Positions 48,444-59,883 of a DNA stretch of 64,000 bases are shown here, in pieces (within the stretch, counting starts at the first letter, position 1; each line of letters starts with the position of its first letter). The notes beneath the pieces were generated by a model. The model did not search any database and was not told where the DNA came from. It was given only the letters and a program-made list of their open reading frames with translations. This DNA is from Spinacia oleracea (taxonomy: Eukaryota > Streptophyta > Magnoliopsida > Caryophyllales > Amaranthaceae). The DNA lies in NCBI RefSeq assembly GCF_020520425.1, contig NC_079488.1, positions 3,697,747 through 3,761,746 of the forward strand, in the 5' to 3' direction. The position numbers were made by a program, and so were the translations under genes.

Positions 48444-51400
48444 TCAAAGCCATTCTCCAATATGCTTGATTCCCATAGCTGCAGTGTGCGAGTTGTGCTT
48501 CGCTTGCGGCAGAGGTTTAGTTAATGGATCTGATATGTTGTCATCAGTTCCAATTTTGCTTATCTCGACTTCTTTTCTTTCAACGAACTCTCGTAGAAGG
48601 TGAAATCTACGAAGTACATGCTTGACTCTCTGGTGGTGTCTAGGCTCTTTTGCCTGTGCAATAGCTCCGTTATTATCACAATACAGGGCTATTGGTCCTT
48701 TAATGGAGGGGACTACACCAAGTTCTCCTATGAACTTCCTTAGCCATATAGCTTCCTTTGCTGCTTCATGTGCAGCAATGTACTCCGCTTCAGTTGTAGA
48801 ATCCGCAATGGTGCTTTGCTTAGCACTTTTCCAGCTTACTGCTCCTCCGTTGAGGCAGAAGACAAACCCAGACTGTGATCTGAAATCATCTTTGTCGGTT
48901 TGGAAACTTGCGTCCGTATAGCCTTTAACAATTAATTCATCATCTCCACCATAGACCAGGAAGTCATCTTTGTGCCTTTTCAGGTACTTCAGAATGTTCT
49001 TGGCAGCAGTCCAATGCGCCTCTCCTGGGTCTGACTGGTATCTGCTCGTAGCACTGAGTGCGTACGCAACATCCGGGCGTGTACATATCATAGCATACAT
49101 TATTGAACCAATCAATGATGCATATGGAATCCCATTCATTCGTCTACGCTCATCAAGTGTTTTTGGGCACTGAGTCTTGCTTAGAGTCATTCCATGAGAC
49201 ATGGGTAGGTAGCCTCGCTTGGAGTCCGCCATCTTGAACCTATCAAGCACCTTATTGATATAAGTGCTTTGACTAAGTCCAATCATCCTTTTAGATCTAT
49301 CTCTGTAAATCTTGATGCCCAATATGTACTGTGCTTCCCCTAGATCTTTCATCGAAAAACATTTCCCAAGCCAAATCTTGACAGAGTTCAACATAGGAAT
49401 GTCATTTCCGATAAGCAATATGTCGTCGACATATAATACTAGGAAAGCAATTTTGCTCCCACTGACCTTCTTGTATACACAAGATTCGTCTGCGTTCTTG
49501 ATGAAACCAAAGTCACTGACCGCTTCATCAAAACGTATATTCCAGCTCCTGGATGCCTGCTTCAATCCGTAGATTGATTTCTTTAGCTTGCATACCTTTT
49601 TAGCATTCTTTGGATCCTCAAAACCTTCAGGCTGTGTCATAAACACAGTTTCTGTTAAAACGCCGTTTAAGAAAGCAGTTTTGACATCCATCTGCCATAT
49701 TTCGTAATCGTAATATGCAGCGATTGCTAACATTATTCGAATAGACTTTAGCATTGCAACTGGTGAAAAGGTTTCATCGTAATCCACACCGTGGATTTGC
49801 CTGTAACCTTTCGCAACCAATCTAGCTTTGAAAACTTCAAGTTTCCCATCCTTGTCCTTTTTCAGTTTGAAAACCCATTTGCTTCCAATGGCTTGGTAGC
49901 CATCTGGCAAATCGACCAAATCCCATACTTGGTTTTCAGACATGGAGTCTAATTCAGATTGCATGGCTTCTTGCCATTGCTTGGAGCTAGGGCTCGTCAT
50001 AGCTTGCTTGTAAGTCGCAGGTTCATCACTTTCAAGTAATAGAACGTCATAGCTCTCGTTCGTCAAAATACCTAAGTACCTTTCCGGTTGAGATCTATAT
50101 CTTTGCGATCTACGCGGGGTAACATTTCTAGATTGACCATGATTCTCACCAGATTCTTCTAAAGATCTCTGAGTTTCATCCTGAATGTCATCTTGAGCAT
50201 TCTCTAGAGTTTGTTGTTCGACTCGAATTTCTTCGAGGTCTACTTTTCTCCCACTTGTCATTTTGGAAATGTGATCTTTCTCCAAAAAGACACCATCTCG
50301 AGCAACAAACACTTTGTTCTCAGATGTATTGTAGAAGTAATACCCCTTTGTTTCCTTTGGATAGCCCACAAGGATACATTTGTCAGATTTTGGATGAAGT
50401 TTGTCTGAAATTAATCGTTTGACGTATACTTCACATCCCCAAATCTTAAGAAAAGACACATTTGGAGGCTTTCCAAACCATAATTCGTATGGAGTCTTTT
50501 CGACAGCTTTAGACGGAGCTCTATTTATAGTGAGTGCGGCTGTATTTAGTGCATGTCCCCAAAATTCTAATGGAAGTTCGGCCTGACCCATCATTGACCT
50601 GACCATGTCTAGCAAGGTTCTGTTCCTCCGTTCTGACACACCGTTCCATTGTGGTGTTCCAGGAGGAGTCAATTCTGATAGAATTCCACATTCTTTCAGA
50701 TGGTCATCAAATTCATAGCTCAGATATTCACCGCCTCTATCAGACCGCAGTGCCTTAATCTTCTTGCCTAATTGATTCTCTACTTCACTCTGAAATTCCT
50801 TGAATTTGTCAAAGGATTCAGACTTATGCTTCATTAGGTAGACATAACCATACCTACTGAAGTCATCAGTGAAAGTGATAAAGTAGCTGAAACCACCTCT
50901 AGCATTTGTACTCATTGGTCCACATACATCTGTATGGATTAAACCCAATAGTTCATTTGCTCTTTCTCCAACTTTAGAGAAAGGTTGCTTTGTCATTTTG
51001 CCAAGTAAACATGATTCGCATTTACCATAATCCTCTAAGTCAAATGGTTCTAGAATTCCTTCCCTTTGAAGTCTTTCTAAGCGTTTCAAGTTTATATGGC
51101 CTAATCGACAATGCCACAGATAGGTGAGATCTGAATCATCCTTTTTGGCCTTTTTGGTATTTATGTTATATACTTGTTTGTCGTGATCTAATAAATAAAG
51201 TCCATTGACTAATCTAGCAGATCCATAAAACATCTCTTTAAAATAAAACGAACAACTATTGTCTTTTATTATAAAGGAAAATCCCTTAGCATCTAAGCAA
51301 GAAACTGAAATGATGTTTTTAGTAAGACTTGGAACATGGAAACATTCTTCCAGTTCCAAAACTAGCCCGGAGGGCAACGACAAATAGTAAGTTCCTACGG

Positions 51401-52430
51401 CTAATGCAGCAATCCGTGCTCCATTTCCCACTCGTAGGTCGACTTCTCCCTTGCTTAACTTTCTACTTCTTCTTAGTCCCTGTGGATTGGAACATAAGTG
51501 TGAGCCACAACCTGTATCTAATACCCAAGAAGTTGAATTAGCAAGTATACAGTCTATAACGAAAATACCTGAAGATGGAACGACTGTTCCGTTCTTCTGA
51601 TCTTCCTTTAGCTTTGGACATTCTCTTTTGTAATGGCCTATTCCATCACAATAAAGACAGCTTGATGTGGACTTGTCCTGCTTTGATTTAGCATTGCCCT
51701 TGGACTTTCCACCTTTCTTGAATGGTCTCTTTCTAGCCTTGAGTAAATCTTTGGCTTCACAGTCCAGTACTATTTCAGCCTTTCTGACAAGGTGAATAAA
51801 TTCTGCAACTGTTTCTTCTCTTGGTTCACTTAGGTATTGTTGCTTGAAGCGACCAAACCCACTGTGTAGTGAATTGAGCAAGACAGAGACTGCCATCCTT
51901 TCGCTTATTGGTGTTCCCAGTAGACTTAGGCGATCAAAATATGAACACATAAGATCCACATGGAACCTCAGTGGGACGCCTACCCTCTGTTTAGTGCGAA
52001 GGAGCTGAACATGTGTTTCTTGGACCTCCATCCTATAACACCTGTTGGGAGAACTAACCTTTAGCCCAGACATTGATTCAATCAACTCATGGACGTTCAG
52101 GTCCCTGTCCTCCGTACTTCCACGACAGATATCCCTCAGATTCTTGATGAGCGTAAAAGGTTCATAGGCTACAAACCTTCTAGCCCAATCATCAGGGATA
52201 TTGTTCAGCATGAGACTCATAACCTTTTTGAGATCCGCATCCCAGGCGTAAAATCTCTCAGGGGTCATGTCTCTGGCATAGTAGCTTGGCATGGGATGTG
52301 ATAGTACATACTCAAGTCCATTGAGTTTGACTATTTCAACTAGCTTAGCTTCCCATTCAAGAAAATTTGTTAGGTTCAGCTTGACCATAAGCTCAGAACC
52401 CATGATGATGTTTTGATTGTTGTTTGCCAT
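48444..52430 (-). CDS. Gag-Pol polyprotein of copia element C, intact (1,328 aa)
   Basis: A single frame encoding all retrotransposition proteins in copia order: Gag, protease, integrase, reverse transcriptase, RNase H. Approximate residues from MANNNQ: Gag 1-250; zinc knuckle CLYCDGIGHYKREC 258-271; aspartic protease WVLDTGCGSH around 302-311; zinc-binding pre-integrase (H-H-C-C) 440-485; integrase core with HTDVCGP (D501), LRSDRGGE (D564) and GVSERRN (E600); RT 834-1075 with KARLVAKGYRQIHGVDYDE and YVDD at 1000-1003; RNase H from GYTDAS (D1173) with TEAEY and LYCDNNGA. I chose ATG 52430 because MANNNQ follows a good plant start context; the frame stays open to ATG 52508, adding a hydrophobic 26-residue extension. 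All catalytic residues listed are present. Confidence 0.95.
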   Translation of the reverse strand: MANNNQNIIMGSELMVKLNLTNFLEWEAKLVEIVKLNGLEYVLSHPMPSYYARDMTPERFYAWDADLKKVMSLMLNNIPDDWARRFVAYEPFTLIKNLRDICRGSTEDRDLNVHELIESMSGLKVSSPNRCYRMEVQETHVQLLRTKQRVGVPLRFHVDLMCSYFDRLSLLGTPISERMAVSVLLNSLHSGFGRFKQQYLSEPREETVAEFIHLVRKAEIVLDCEAKDLLKARKRPFKKGGKSKGNAKSKQDKSTSSCLYCDGIGHYKRECPKLKEDQKNGTVVPSSGIFVIDCILANSTSWVLDTGCGSHLCSNPQGLRRSRKLSKGEVDLRVGNGARIAALAVGTYYLSLPSGLVLELEECFHVPSLTKNIISVSCLDAKGFSFIIKDNSCSFYFKEMFYGSARLVNGLYLLDHDKQVYNINTKKAKKDDSDLTYLWHCRLGHINLKRLERLQREGILEPFDLEDYGKCESCLLGKMTKQPFSKVGERANELLGLIHTDVCGPMSTNARGGFSYFITFTDDFSRYGYVYLMKHKSESFDKFKEFQSEVENQLGKKIKALRSDRGGEYLSYEFDDHLKECGILSELTPPGTPQWNGVSERRNRTLLDMVRSMMGQAELPLEFWGHALNTAALTINRAPSKAVEKTPYELWFGKPPNVSFLKIWGCEVYVKRLISDKLHPKSDKCILVGYPKETKGYYFYNTSENKVFVARDGVFLEKDHISKMTSGRKVDLEEIRVEQQTLENAQDDIQDETQRSLEESGENHGQSRNVTPRRSQRYRSQPERYLGILTNESYDVLLLESDEPATYKQAMTSPSSKQWQEAMQSELDSMSENQVWDLVDLPDGYQAIGSKWVFKLKKDKDGKLEVFKARLVAKGYRQIHGVDYDETFSPVAMLKSIRIMLAIAAYYDYEIWQMDVKTAFLNGVLTETVFMTQPEGFEDPKNAKKVCKLKKSIYGLKQASRSWNIRFDEAVSDFGFIKNADESCVYKKVSGSKIAFLVLYVDDILLIGNDIPMLNSVKIWLGKCFSMKDLGEAQYILGIKIYRDRSKRMIGLSQSTYINKVLDRFKMADSKRGYLPMSHGMTLSKTQCPKTLDERRRMNGIPYASLIGSIMYAMICTRPDVAYALSATSRYQSDPGEAHWTAAKNILKYLKRHKDDFLVYGGDDELIVKGYTDASFQTDKDDFRSQSGFVFCLNGGAVSWKSAKQSTIADSTTEAEYIAAHEAAKEAIWLRKFIGELGVVPSIKGPIALYCDNNGAIAQAKEPRHHQRVKHVLRRFHLLREFVERKEVEISKIGTDDNISDPLTKPLPQAKHNSHTAAMGIKHIGEWL

Positions 52431-55331
52431 ATTAAAAACTACAATTGAAAAGAATAAACAAATAAATAACCATTCACAGTTTCTCTTAATAAACTTAAAT
52501 TCTAGCATTCATGCATAATTCAATGTTTATTAAGCATTTTATTCAAGTTATGTGTTCCGGCAGGTGTGAATAAAATGATTCCAAGATCCTAAAATCATTG
52601 AAGAACTAAGCACAGTTTGTCGACTTAATCCTAGAACATCTTAGGTAAGCAAAAGCCTTTTGCTAATAGTCTAGAAACTATTCTTGGTTGATAGGTACGT
52701 CTAAGAACTTATTAGGTAAACCTATCGAATTTGCCACGACATAAAAGGACTCCTTACTTATATCGTTGAGTTTCACCAAAACTAACATGTACTCACAATT
52801 ATTTGTGTACCTTGCCCCTTTAGGACCAATAAGTAACACCTCGCTGAGCGAAAACTATTACTAGATTGATGTAAAGGATATCCAAGCAAGTGTATATTTT
52901 GGCATGGCACCTTTTAACTCAATTTTTAAGTTTGGAACTTAAGGCTCTTACTATGTTGGTTAGATTTTAAGTGAACTAAAATCCTTAATCATGCAACATA
53001 ATCAAGCTTTTGATCTCATGCATTTTAAGACATATTTAAAACAATAAATAACTTAAAACATGCATAAGATATTTGTGATCTAGTATGGCCCGACTTCATC
53101 TTGAAGCTTTGACTTCAAAGTCCGTCTTGAAAATCTCCGTGGGAGGCACCATTTTCTTCAAATAGGATAAGCTATAACTAATTACAACTATTTGATGGTA
53201 CGCAGACCATATTTGAATTGAAAAACAACTTTGGTACTTTAGACCAATTACATTCAAATTAATGGTACGCAGACCATATTTTCTATCCTATTTGGGCCAT
53301 ACTAGTCACTTCATAACCTGCAAAATAGTACATATACAATATATACCATTCACCCATTCATTATCATGAATGGCCCACATAGCTGGTTAGTTAAACACAT
53401 TATGCATCACGTAAACATTTGCAGCAATTAATCAAGGGCACCAATAATCTACCAATTATTCAGTCCTTATTAATTCTAATCGAGTTGTTTTAACCTTAAG
53501 GATTTGTAGACCTAATCAAGAGTTTATGACTAAAAAGTGCTCCCACTCAAACCAATAAATTCATATGCTTTACTAATTTTAAACATAAAATTGTATTTCT
53601 AGTCTAACCGGAAACATACAAATTTAATTAAAATTTAAAGCTCATATAAATTTATAATTGAATCCAAAATTTAATTTAATTTCAGTCGCATTTAAATTAA
53701 TTCATGATTTTAATTTTAGTAAAATAATTAGAATAAATTCCATTTATTATAATTATAATATTCAAAATTAAAATCCAAGAAATTAATTCAAATTATTAAT
53801 TTTAAAATTAATTAAAATTACGTGAACTGAAATTTTCAAATTAAACATTCAAAAACGATCTAATCGAAACGCAAACACCCTACGCGTTGCACGCCCATGG
53901 GCCGTACGCACACAGCCATTGCTGGCCATGTGCGCGCAGCCCATGCGCTCGTCGCATAGCTGCTGCTGTCCTATCCGCAAGCCTCCGCACAGCGCCCACC
54001 GCACGCGAGCTATCGCTCGCAGCGCGCGCGCGTTACCGCGCTCGCTGGTGCGCGAGATCGCTCGCTGGTGCGCGCGAGCCATCGCTCGCTGGGGCGCTGC
54101 ATCGCTCGCTGGTGCGCGCGAGCCATCGCTCGCTGGCGCGCGAGATCGCTCGCTGGTGCGCGCGAGCCATCGCTCGCTGGCGCGCGAGATCGCTCGCTGC
54201 GCGCGCGCGAGCCATCGCTCGCTGGTGCGCGACATCGCTCGCTGGGCGGGCGACGTCGCGCGCTGTGCGCGCGAGTGATGCTGTGCGCAGCGCTCGTGGC
54301 ACGCGAGCTTGCGCTCGCTGCGCACGAGGTTGCGCGCTGTTGTGCGAGGCAGCGCGCGCTGTGGCGCAGCTCGCTTGCTGCCCACACGCGACTGCCTTGG
54401 CTCGCCCCTCGCCCATGCCCATCCGTTCATTGCTCGTGGCACACGTCACAAGGCAGGGCTGCTGCCTTGTGCTCGTGCACTACGCCCTTGCTCATTGCAT
54501 TCGTGCCGCACGGGCGACGAGCTCCCTTGCTCGTCGTCGCATGCCCGCATTATACAACACCCCTTAAGGGTAACACGAAGCGTCCATTGCTTCGTGCGTG
54601 CAAGTTATTTGAACGAATCGCATAAAAATTTAAAATTTATATTTAAAATTAATGACAAATTAATAAATATTATTAATTTCATAATTTTAGGGCGAAAAAA
54701 TCGAAAATTTATTATCCAATTGATTTCCGATTGATATGGATTCAAGTCTAGGTCATAAAAATTTAAAATTTATCGTAAATTTACAATTTTTATGGTGGTT
54801 TTTAATCATAGGTTTCTAATTAAATTACAATTAATTATGAAAATCAAATTAATTCTAAATTATTCTAATTTTCAACAAATTAATCATAATTACAAATTAG
54901 ATTGCATAATTAACAAGACTAGGCATTCAAACTTGTTAAACATATGCAGTAGGTCAATCAAAAATTCAAGATTTATCAACAGGAATCGCAAATATTTAAT
55001 TTAACATCTTAAATTTACGAAATTTTGCATCCGAAAAACTAAAACCTTCGAAAAGTCATAGTTAGGCTTCGAATTTGAGAATTCTGGGTTCGGCAGAAAA
55101 ATACTATTTTTGTCAAAATTTTAGAATGCCTTTTACATGCGGAATTGACACAAAAATCACTCAATTCGGATGAGTAATGAAGAAACTGCCGAAAAACTGC
55201 GTACATATAATTAAATAAACGCAATTTGCAATTAATTAACAATTACGAAAATTAATCACCCCTTTTAATTCTTGCAAATTTGTAATATTTAACCATGTAC
55301 ATGCAATTTAGATTATGAAAATAATAAGGGG
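52431..55331 (-). other. Untranslated leader of element C
   Basis: 2.9 kb with paired quasi-palindromes at 53195-53210 and 53262-53277 and a GC-rich island at about 53870-54610. Collinear with B and close in sequence outside the island. It contains many short AUG frames, so ordinary scanning to gag would be difficult. No separate gene was found. Confidence 0.8.
53999..54285 (-). repeat. Irregular GC-rich repeats in the C leader
   Basis: Repeats built on CCATCGCTCGCTGG and CGAGATCGCTCGCTGG alternate at spacings near 18-24 bp. They are related to the nine-unit array of B but less regular, so the array expanded differently in each element. Confidence 0.75.
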
Positions 55332-55343
55332 CTTCTGATACCA
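55332..55343 (-). promoter_or_regulatory. Primer-binding site of element C
   Basis: TGGTATCAGAAG on the minus strand, one base from the 5' LTR; ten bases match the canonical initiator-Met site, then an extra A appears before GCC. Confidence 0.8.
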
Positions 55344-55344
55344 C

Positions 55345-56684
55345 TGTTAGGTTATGATACATATGACATTTACATAGATCATGCGGAAACAACCATTAAC
55401 CCAGGAAACATATTATTTACACATAATCATATAGCATAATTAGATGCATACTCTTTGTTGCGTGCCTTCCCTAGCTGCGCCCGAACCGAACAAGAACAAG
55501 TCTTTTAGGACTCCAAGTGTCGTCCCTCCGTAGATAGTCCACAGCACGTCCGGATCCGCCTTAAGATTGACCAACTAGAATCGCCCTTAAGGTACTCAGA
55601 AAATTCGGCACTTTTGGGGCAAGATGGGTGTTTGAATTTTCTCTCAAAAACCTCACTTTTGAATACTTTGAAACTTGTGTATAAATTATGACCCCTAGGC
55701 CTTTATTTATAGAGTTATGGAAAAGGAATCGTAATCCTAGTAGGATGCGAATTGATTGGAATTAGAATTCTACATGAATTCTACTTAATCAATTTATCCA
55801 ATAGGAATAGACATTTAATCATACACTGACTCTTGCAGATTCAGGAATCTCGCATGAGCTCAAACTCACACACACACGGCAGCCACAAGGGCTGCCCACG
55901 CATGCGAGCAGCAGCCCACGCAGCGCGGCCCACGCATGCGCGGCCTTGTGCGCGCTGGGCTGTGGCGTGCGTGCTTGCTGGGCGATGGCCTGGCTTCGTG
56001 CTGGGCCTTCGTCCGGCAGGCCTCGTCCGATGCTAATTCGTACGATACGCTTCCGATTAAATTTCCATTTCCGGAATCTATTTCCGATACGAACAATATT
56101 TAATATTTCCGATTCCGGAATTAATTTCCGTTTCGAACAAATATTTAATATTTCCGTTTCCGGAATTATTTTCCGATTCCGGTAATATTTCCGATTCTGA
56201 CAATATTTCCGTTTCCGGCAATATTTCCGATTCTGGTAATATTTCCATTTCCAACAATATTTTCCGATACGTACCATGTTTCCGTTTCCGGCAACATCTA
56301 CGACTTGGATAATATTCATATTTCCGATACGATCCATATTTCCGTTTCCGGCAATATCATCGTTTCCGGAGTATTCATTTCTTGCCTGTGACGATCTTAG
56401 CTCCCACTGAAACCAAGATCCGTCGGTTCCGAATATTCATAGATGGAGTATTTAATGCCATTAAATACTTGATCCGTTTACGTACTATTTGTGTGACCCT
56501 ACGGGTTCAGTCAAGAGTAAGCTGTGGATTAATATCATTAATTCCACTTGAACTGAAGCGGCCTCTAGCTAGGCATTCAGCTCACTTGATCTCACTGAAT
56601 TATTAACTTGTTAATTAATACTGAACCGCATTTATTAGACTTAACATAGAATGCATACTTGGACCAAGGGCATTATTTCCTTCA
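55345..56684 (-). repeat. 5' LTR of element C
   Basis: 1,340 bp, apparently the same as 46240-47579; 18-bp array at about 56040-56375. Followed by the target copy GTAAG. Confidence 0.95.
55704..55711 (-). promoter_or_regulatory. Core promoter TATA box of element C
   Basis: TATAAATA on the minus strand in the 5' LTR, about 360 bp before its end. It is the probable promoter for the gag-pol RNA, transcribed leftwards. Confidence 0.6.
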
Positions 56685-57600
56685 GTAAGAATTTATGCTT
56701 ATATAGTTAAAATATCGAATTACGGGGTTTGATTGTATTTGGAATATGAGAAATGGTTGTAAGTAATAAAATTAATGTACATCTTTCGATTTTCATCATT
56801 CTCTAAGCGCGCATTGTTGTCGTTTTGGAATGAGGGGTAGAGTTACTGATAGAGAAATGTTACTAAGGACTAGAGTGTGCTTACCCATGGATTTTCGAAA
56901 AAAAGAATTGGCGGTTCTTTGATGACTTCCATTAATGGGTCTATTTTCCTTGATTGTAACATATGTTGGGTTGAGACTTTGTGTGGTGTCAAGAGTCTTT
57001 GAGATACCCCAATTACTTTGAGCTTAGGCCGGAGCCTTGTTGCACTGGATTGTTCTTGTGGTTTCTGTTATATGGGTTGTATTGTATTGAAACTGCATCA
57101 GGTGTATAATCAAGTTTGCAGCTTAAATTAAACCAATTTCTTTCTAAGATGTAAAACAGCTTAACTGTGACTCTTAGTGTTATGGGTTGGTATCTTCACC
57201 TCCTTCCTATGACTTGCTGCATAAAATATAGGTCTCAAAAGCCATCCTCGAAAGCAAGAGTATTTCCATGATAATGTCTAATAGTTGGAAAAATAATCGA
57301 TTAGCATTCTGCATGAAGATTCAAGTTCTTTGGTGTAGCTTCAAAGAAGCCAGGAAAGCACAAGAGGAAGTTAAATTAGACATAATGCAGAATAAATTAA
57401 ACCTTAAGGACCAAATCTTTTAAAAACTAAAACAAAGCCTAATTAAAACTTAAACACCAGTTGTAGCACTAAATTACAAACTAATATGAATCTCCTCAAC
57501 TTCAGAATAAAGGAACCAGTGTATGAAAATGATATGCTGAGGTGTAAAATCCTGATTATGAAGGTTTTTGTCCACACGTAGAATTATGAGATCCCTTTTC
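56685..57600. other. Non-coding flank right of element C
   Basis: Starts with target copy GTAAG. AT-rich sequence with no domain-bearing frame on either strand. It may be part of the same disrupted intron or intergenic DNA as 45626-46239. Confidence 0.5.
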
Positions 57601-57625
57601 CAGGTTTGATTTCACGTGACAGAAG

Positions 57626-57952
57626 TTGATTGATTACAATCAGGAAGCTAGAAGATTTGGAGGTTTCTTTAATTGCATGTGTGTCTTATGCCTTATACTT
57701 GTTCTAATTAATATATATCAGCATGAAGATACATACATATATATATTAGAAAATCAGCCTAATGGTTGTTCCTTTTATGAGTGGATTGATAACCTACATA
57801 CTATTGAGCTTAGTATTGAAATGGTGAACATGATTAAGAGGAACAAAGAGCTGGAGGAAGATGCATCTAACCAGAAGAAGAAGATTTGGGTCCAGAGTTG
57901 TGTGATTATTTTTCTGCTTGCTATTTTGATTTTGGTAATTTTGTTCAAGTGA
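57626..57952 (+). pseudogene. GRF-zinc-finger/transmembrane protein fragment
   Basis: 108 codons from ATG to TGA. The part GCSFYEWIDN resembles the end of a plant GRF zinc finger. It is followed by a charged segment likely to form a coiled coil (NMIKRNKELEEDASNQKKK) and a C-terminal membrane helix (CVIIFLLAILILVILF), the layout of a large family of small plant proteins. The upstream half of the finger is represented only by RRFGGFFNCM. Between the two halves lies AT-rich sequence ending in TATATATTAG, which looks like an unspliced intron. The N-terminal exon with the first zinc ligands was not found, so this is a partial or dead gene. Confidence 0.5.
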
Positions 57953-58053
57953 ATTGAAGTATCTTAAGAAATTAGGTGTATCCATTCCCTTTAGGTAATT
58001 GGTTGCAAAAATTAATGAAATTGGTTTATTTTTATTACGTTTTATCTTTTTGT

Positions 58054-58190
58054 GACACAAATTATAAAGCTTGTTTATTGTTATTAATGCTTTAATTAAG
58101 TGATTAAATCAAATTTAGGGACACGGATTATAAAGGTAGTTTATTGTTATTAATGTATTCATGTAGTGATTAAAACAAATTTTAAAAAGA
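58054..58190. repeat. Imperfect tandem duplication of about 75 bp
   Basis: GACACAAATTATAAAG... (about 58054) and GACACGGATTATAAAG... (about 58120) each continue with TTTATTGTTATTAATG and a GTGATTAAA-type end. There are two copies only. Confidence 0.6.
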
Positions 58191-58194
58191 GAGG

Positions 58195-58335
58195 ATGGAA
58201 TGAAGCCATAATAAGTATTTTCGGCACTAGAGTGTTATCAAGGATCGAACTCATGACCATAAGAGTCGCATGTGCTAGCAGTGACCACTGTGACGTGAGG
58301 CCGAAGCCATTACTACATGTCAACTTAATTGTGAT
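58195..58335 (-). mobile_element. Possible tRNA-derived SINE fragment
   Basis: On the minus strand the order is GTGGTCACTGCTAGCA (A-box-like region) and then GAGTTCGATCC (close to the polymerase III B-box GGTTCGANTCC) about 40 bp later. The spacing suits a tRNA-like promoter. No poly-A tail or target duplication was identified, and the assignment rests on the B-box match. Confidence 0.35.
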
Positions 58336-58339
58336 GTAT

Positions 58340-59620
58340 ATATCTTATTACCGGGCGTTAAAGTAAATAGTATTTCATACTAACTTTGTGTAGAAGGGAG
58401 TTAAAATGAAAGTGATTATTTGTGAACCAAACTAAAGTGATTTTTTGAGAACTAGAGTAAAGTGAGTCATTATTATCAAATGTATACCATAAATTAAGTC
58501 CTCTGTTTTTCTTTTAATGAGACAATTATTTAGGCACTGTTGCCAATTGAATGTGAATACAAAATGAAGGACATAAAATGGTTTATTATACCTTGCTCTT
58601 GATAAAATCATTATCCCACTTATTCTATTGACGTAATATTAGTAATTTGATGTTTTGAAATCAATATGGTATATAAATCATTTATAAACCTTTATTTAAG
58701 AGTTTAGTATGGCGATTTAACATTGTTTTAAAATAGACATATAAAAAATGAGCCGTTAGAACAGTGTGCTTGTAGTTATAAACCTTTACCAACGTTGATG
58801 TGCTTATTATTAATGATGTGATAATGTGATAAAAAAATAAACAAAAGAGGTGGGGGAAAGATCGAAGCCCTTGTAACACTACTCGTACTATCACTTTCTT
58901 GAACTTTTTATCGTTTTATAGAAAAAGGAATAAAAATTCATTGTGTAGTTATAATTAGAAGTTTTAGAATGGAGTGAGAATACATGATCATGGTATTCTT
59001 GGATTTATAGTGTTCTTGAATAACCTAACACATATTATTATTTAATAGTCTACGTTACTCAACTGGATAGTTTTTGGTATGGGTGATTTGTCAATAAAAT
59101 AAAACACTGAAAGGGGGACGGCCTTAGATAAATTGGAAGCTAATAAGTGTCGCTCCAATGACCATCGAATTCACAGTGTGTTTTGTGTATAAAAAAAAAA
59201 CATTATATATTTTCATACTAATACTTTACAATATTACACTTTAAATGACATTGGTCGGTTAAAGTCAAACAATTGTCAACTTTTGAAATTCTGAAATGTG
59301 CGTGCAACAATGAACGTACAAGTAAAATGTTTTGTGAAATAAATTACAATCAAAGATATATAAAAGACAAGGTGTAAACGAATATTGTTATATTAGATGG
59401 GAATCCAAATCTAATTAGAGAAATGTAATCCAAGAGACTTAACTACAAATTACCATGAAATACATCCGATCATTGTAGGAAACTAGGAAAAAAAAAGTCA
59501 TATTTAGGTGCAAAATAAAAAGACTTTTAGATTTGCTAAATAACGCAATTTTTTCACAGAATGATGATAGAAACTACAAAATAAAAAACTTAAGCAATTG
59601 GATTTGAGAAATCCCAAATT
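58340..59620. other. AT-rich intergenic stretch
   Basis: No supported gene, RNA gene or element end was found on either strand; only short frames without domains. Confidence 0.5.
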
Positions 59621-59638
59621 ATTTGCACAACACCAACT

Positions 59639-59883
59639 CTAGTACCAAGGTCCCTCCCCATACTTCCCGGAATGAGCATCGGAGTCGCTATCCCCTGAAA
59701 CAATGTCGCTCTCCTCCTTACACCTTATGTAGTTGTAGGAGTGTACCCTCTCGTACCTTCTATTCCTCCTCTGTCTACGTCGTTCCTCTAACCTTGCTTG
59801 CCTCCTAATCCTTCTCCTCCTCTCGCGATGACGCTCCATCCTCTCATCGCGTTCCAAGTCATCCAACACTTGAAGAAGGGAAA
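59639..59883 (-). pseudogene. C-terminal piece of an arginine-rich protein, cut off by an LTR
   Basis: The minus-strand frame ends at 59639 and stays open upstream until the LTR boundary at 59884. It reads SLLQVLDDLERDERMERHRE, then an Arg-rich region (RRRRIRRQARLEERRRQRRN) and an acidic tail with SGDSDSDAHS. No in-frame ATG precedes this part, so the true start was on the other side of the inserted LTR. The family is not recognised; basic region plus acidic tail would fit a nucleic-acid-binding or transposon-related protein. Confidence 0.4.

Larger units (their letters stand above)
46240..56684 (-). mobile_element. Ty1/copia element C, intact and recent
   Basis: 10,445 bp flanked by GTAAG (46235-46239 and 56685-56689). 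Both LTRs are 1,340 bp (46240-47579 and 55345-56684) and no difference was noticed between them; every translated frame in one is reproduced exactly in the other. It has one uninterrupted gag-pol, a primer site next to the 5' LTR, a polypurine tract next to the 3' LTR, and a TATA box. All parts needed for autonomous movement appear present. It is the youngest insertion in the window. Confidence 0.97.
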
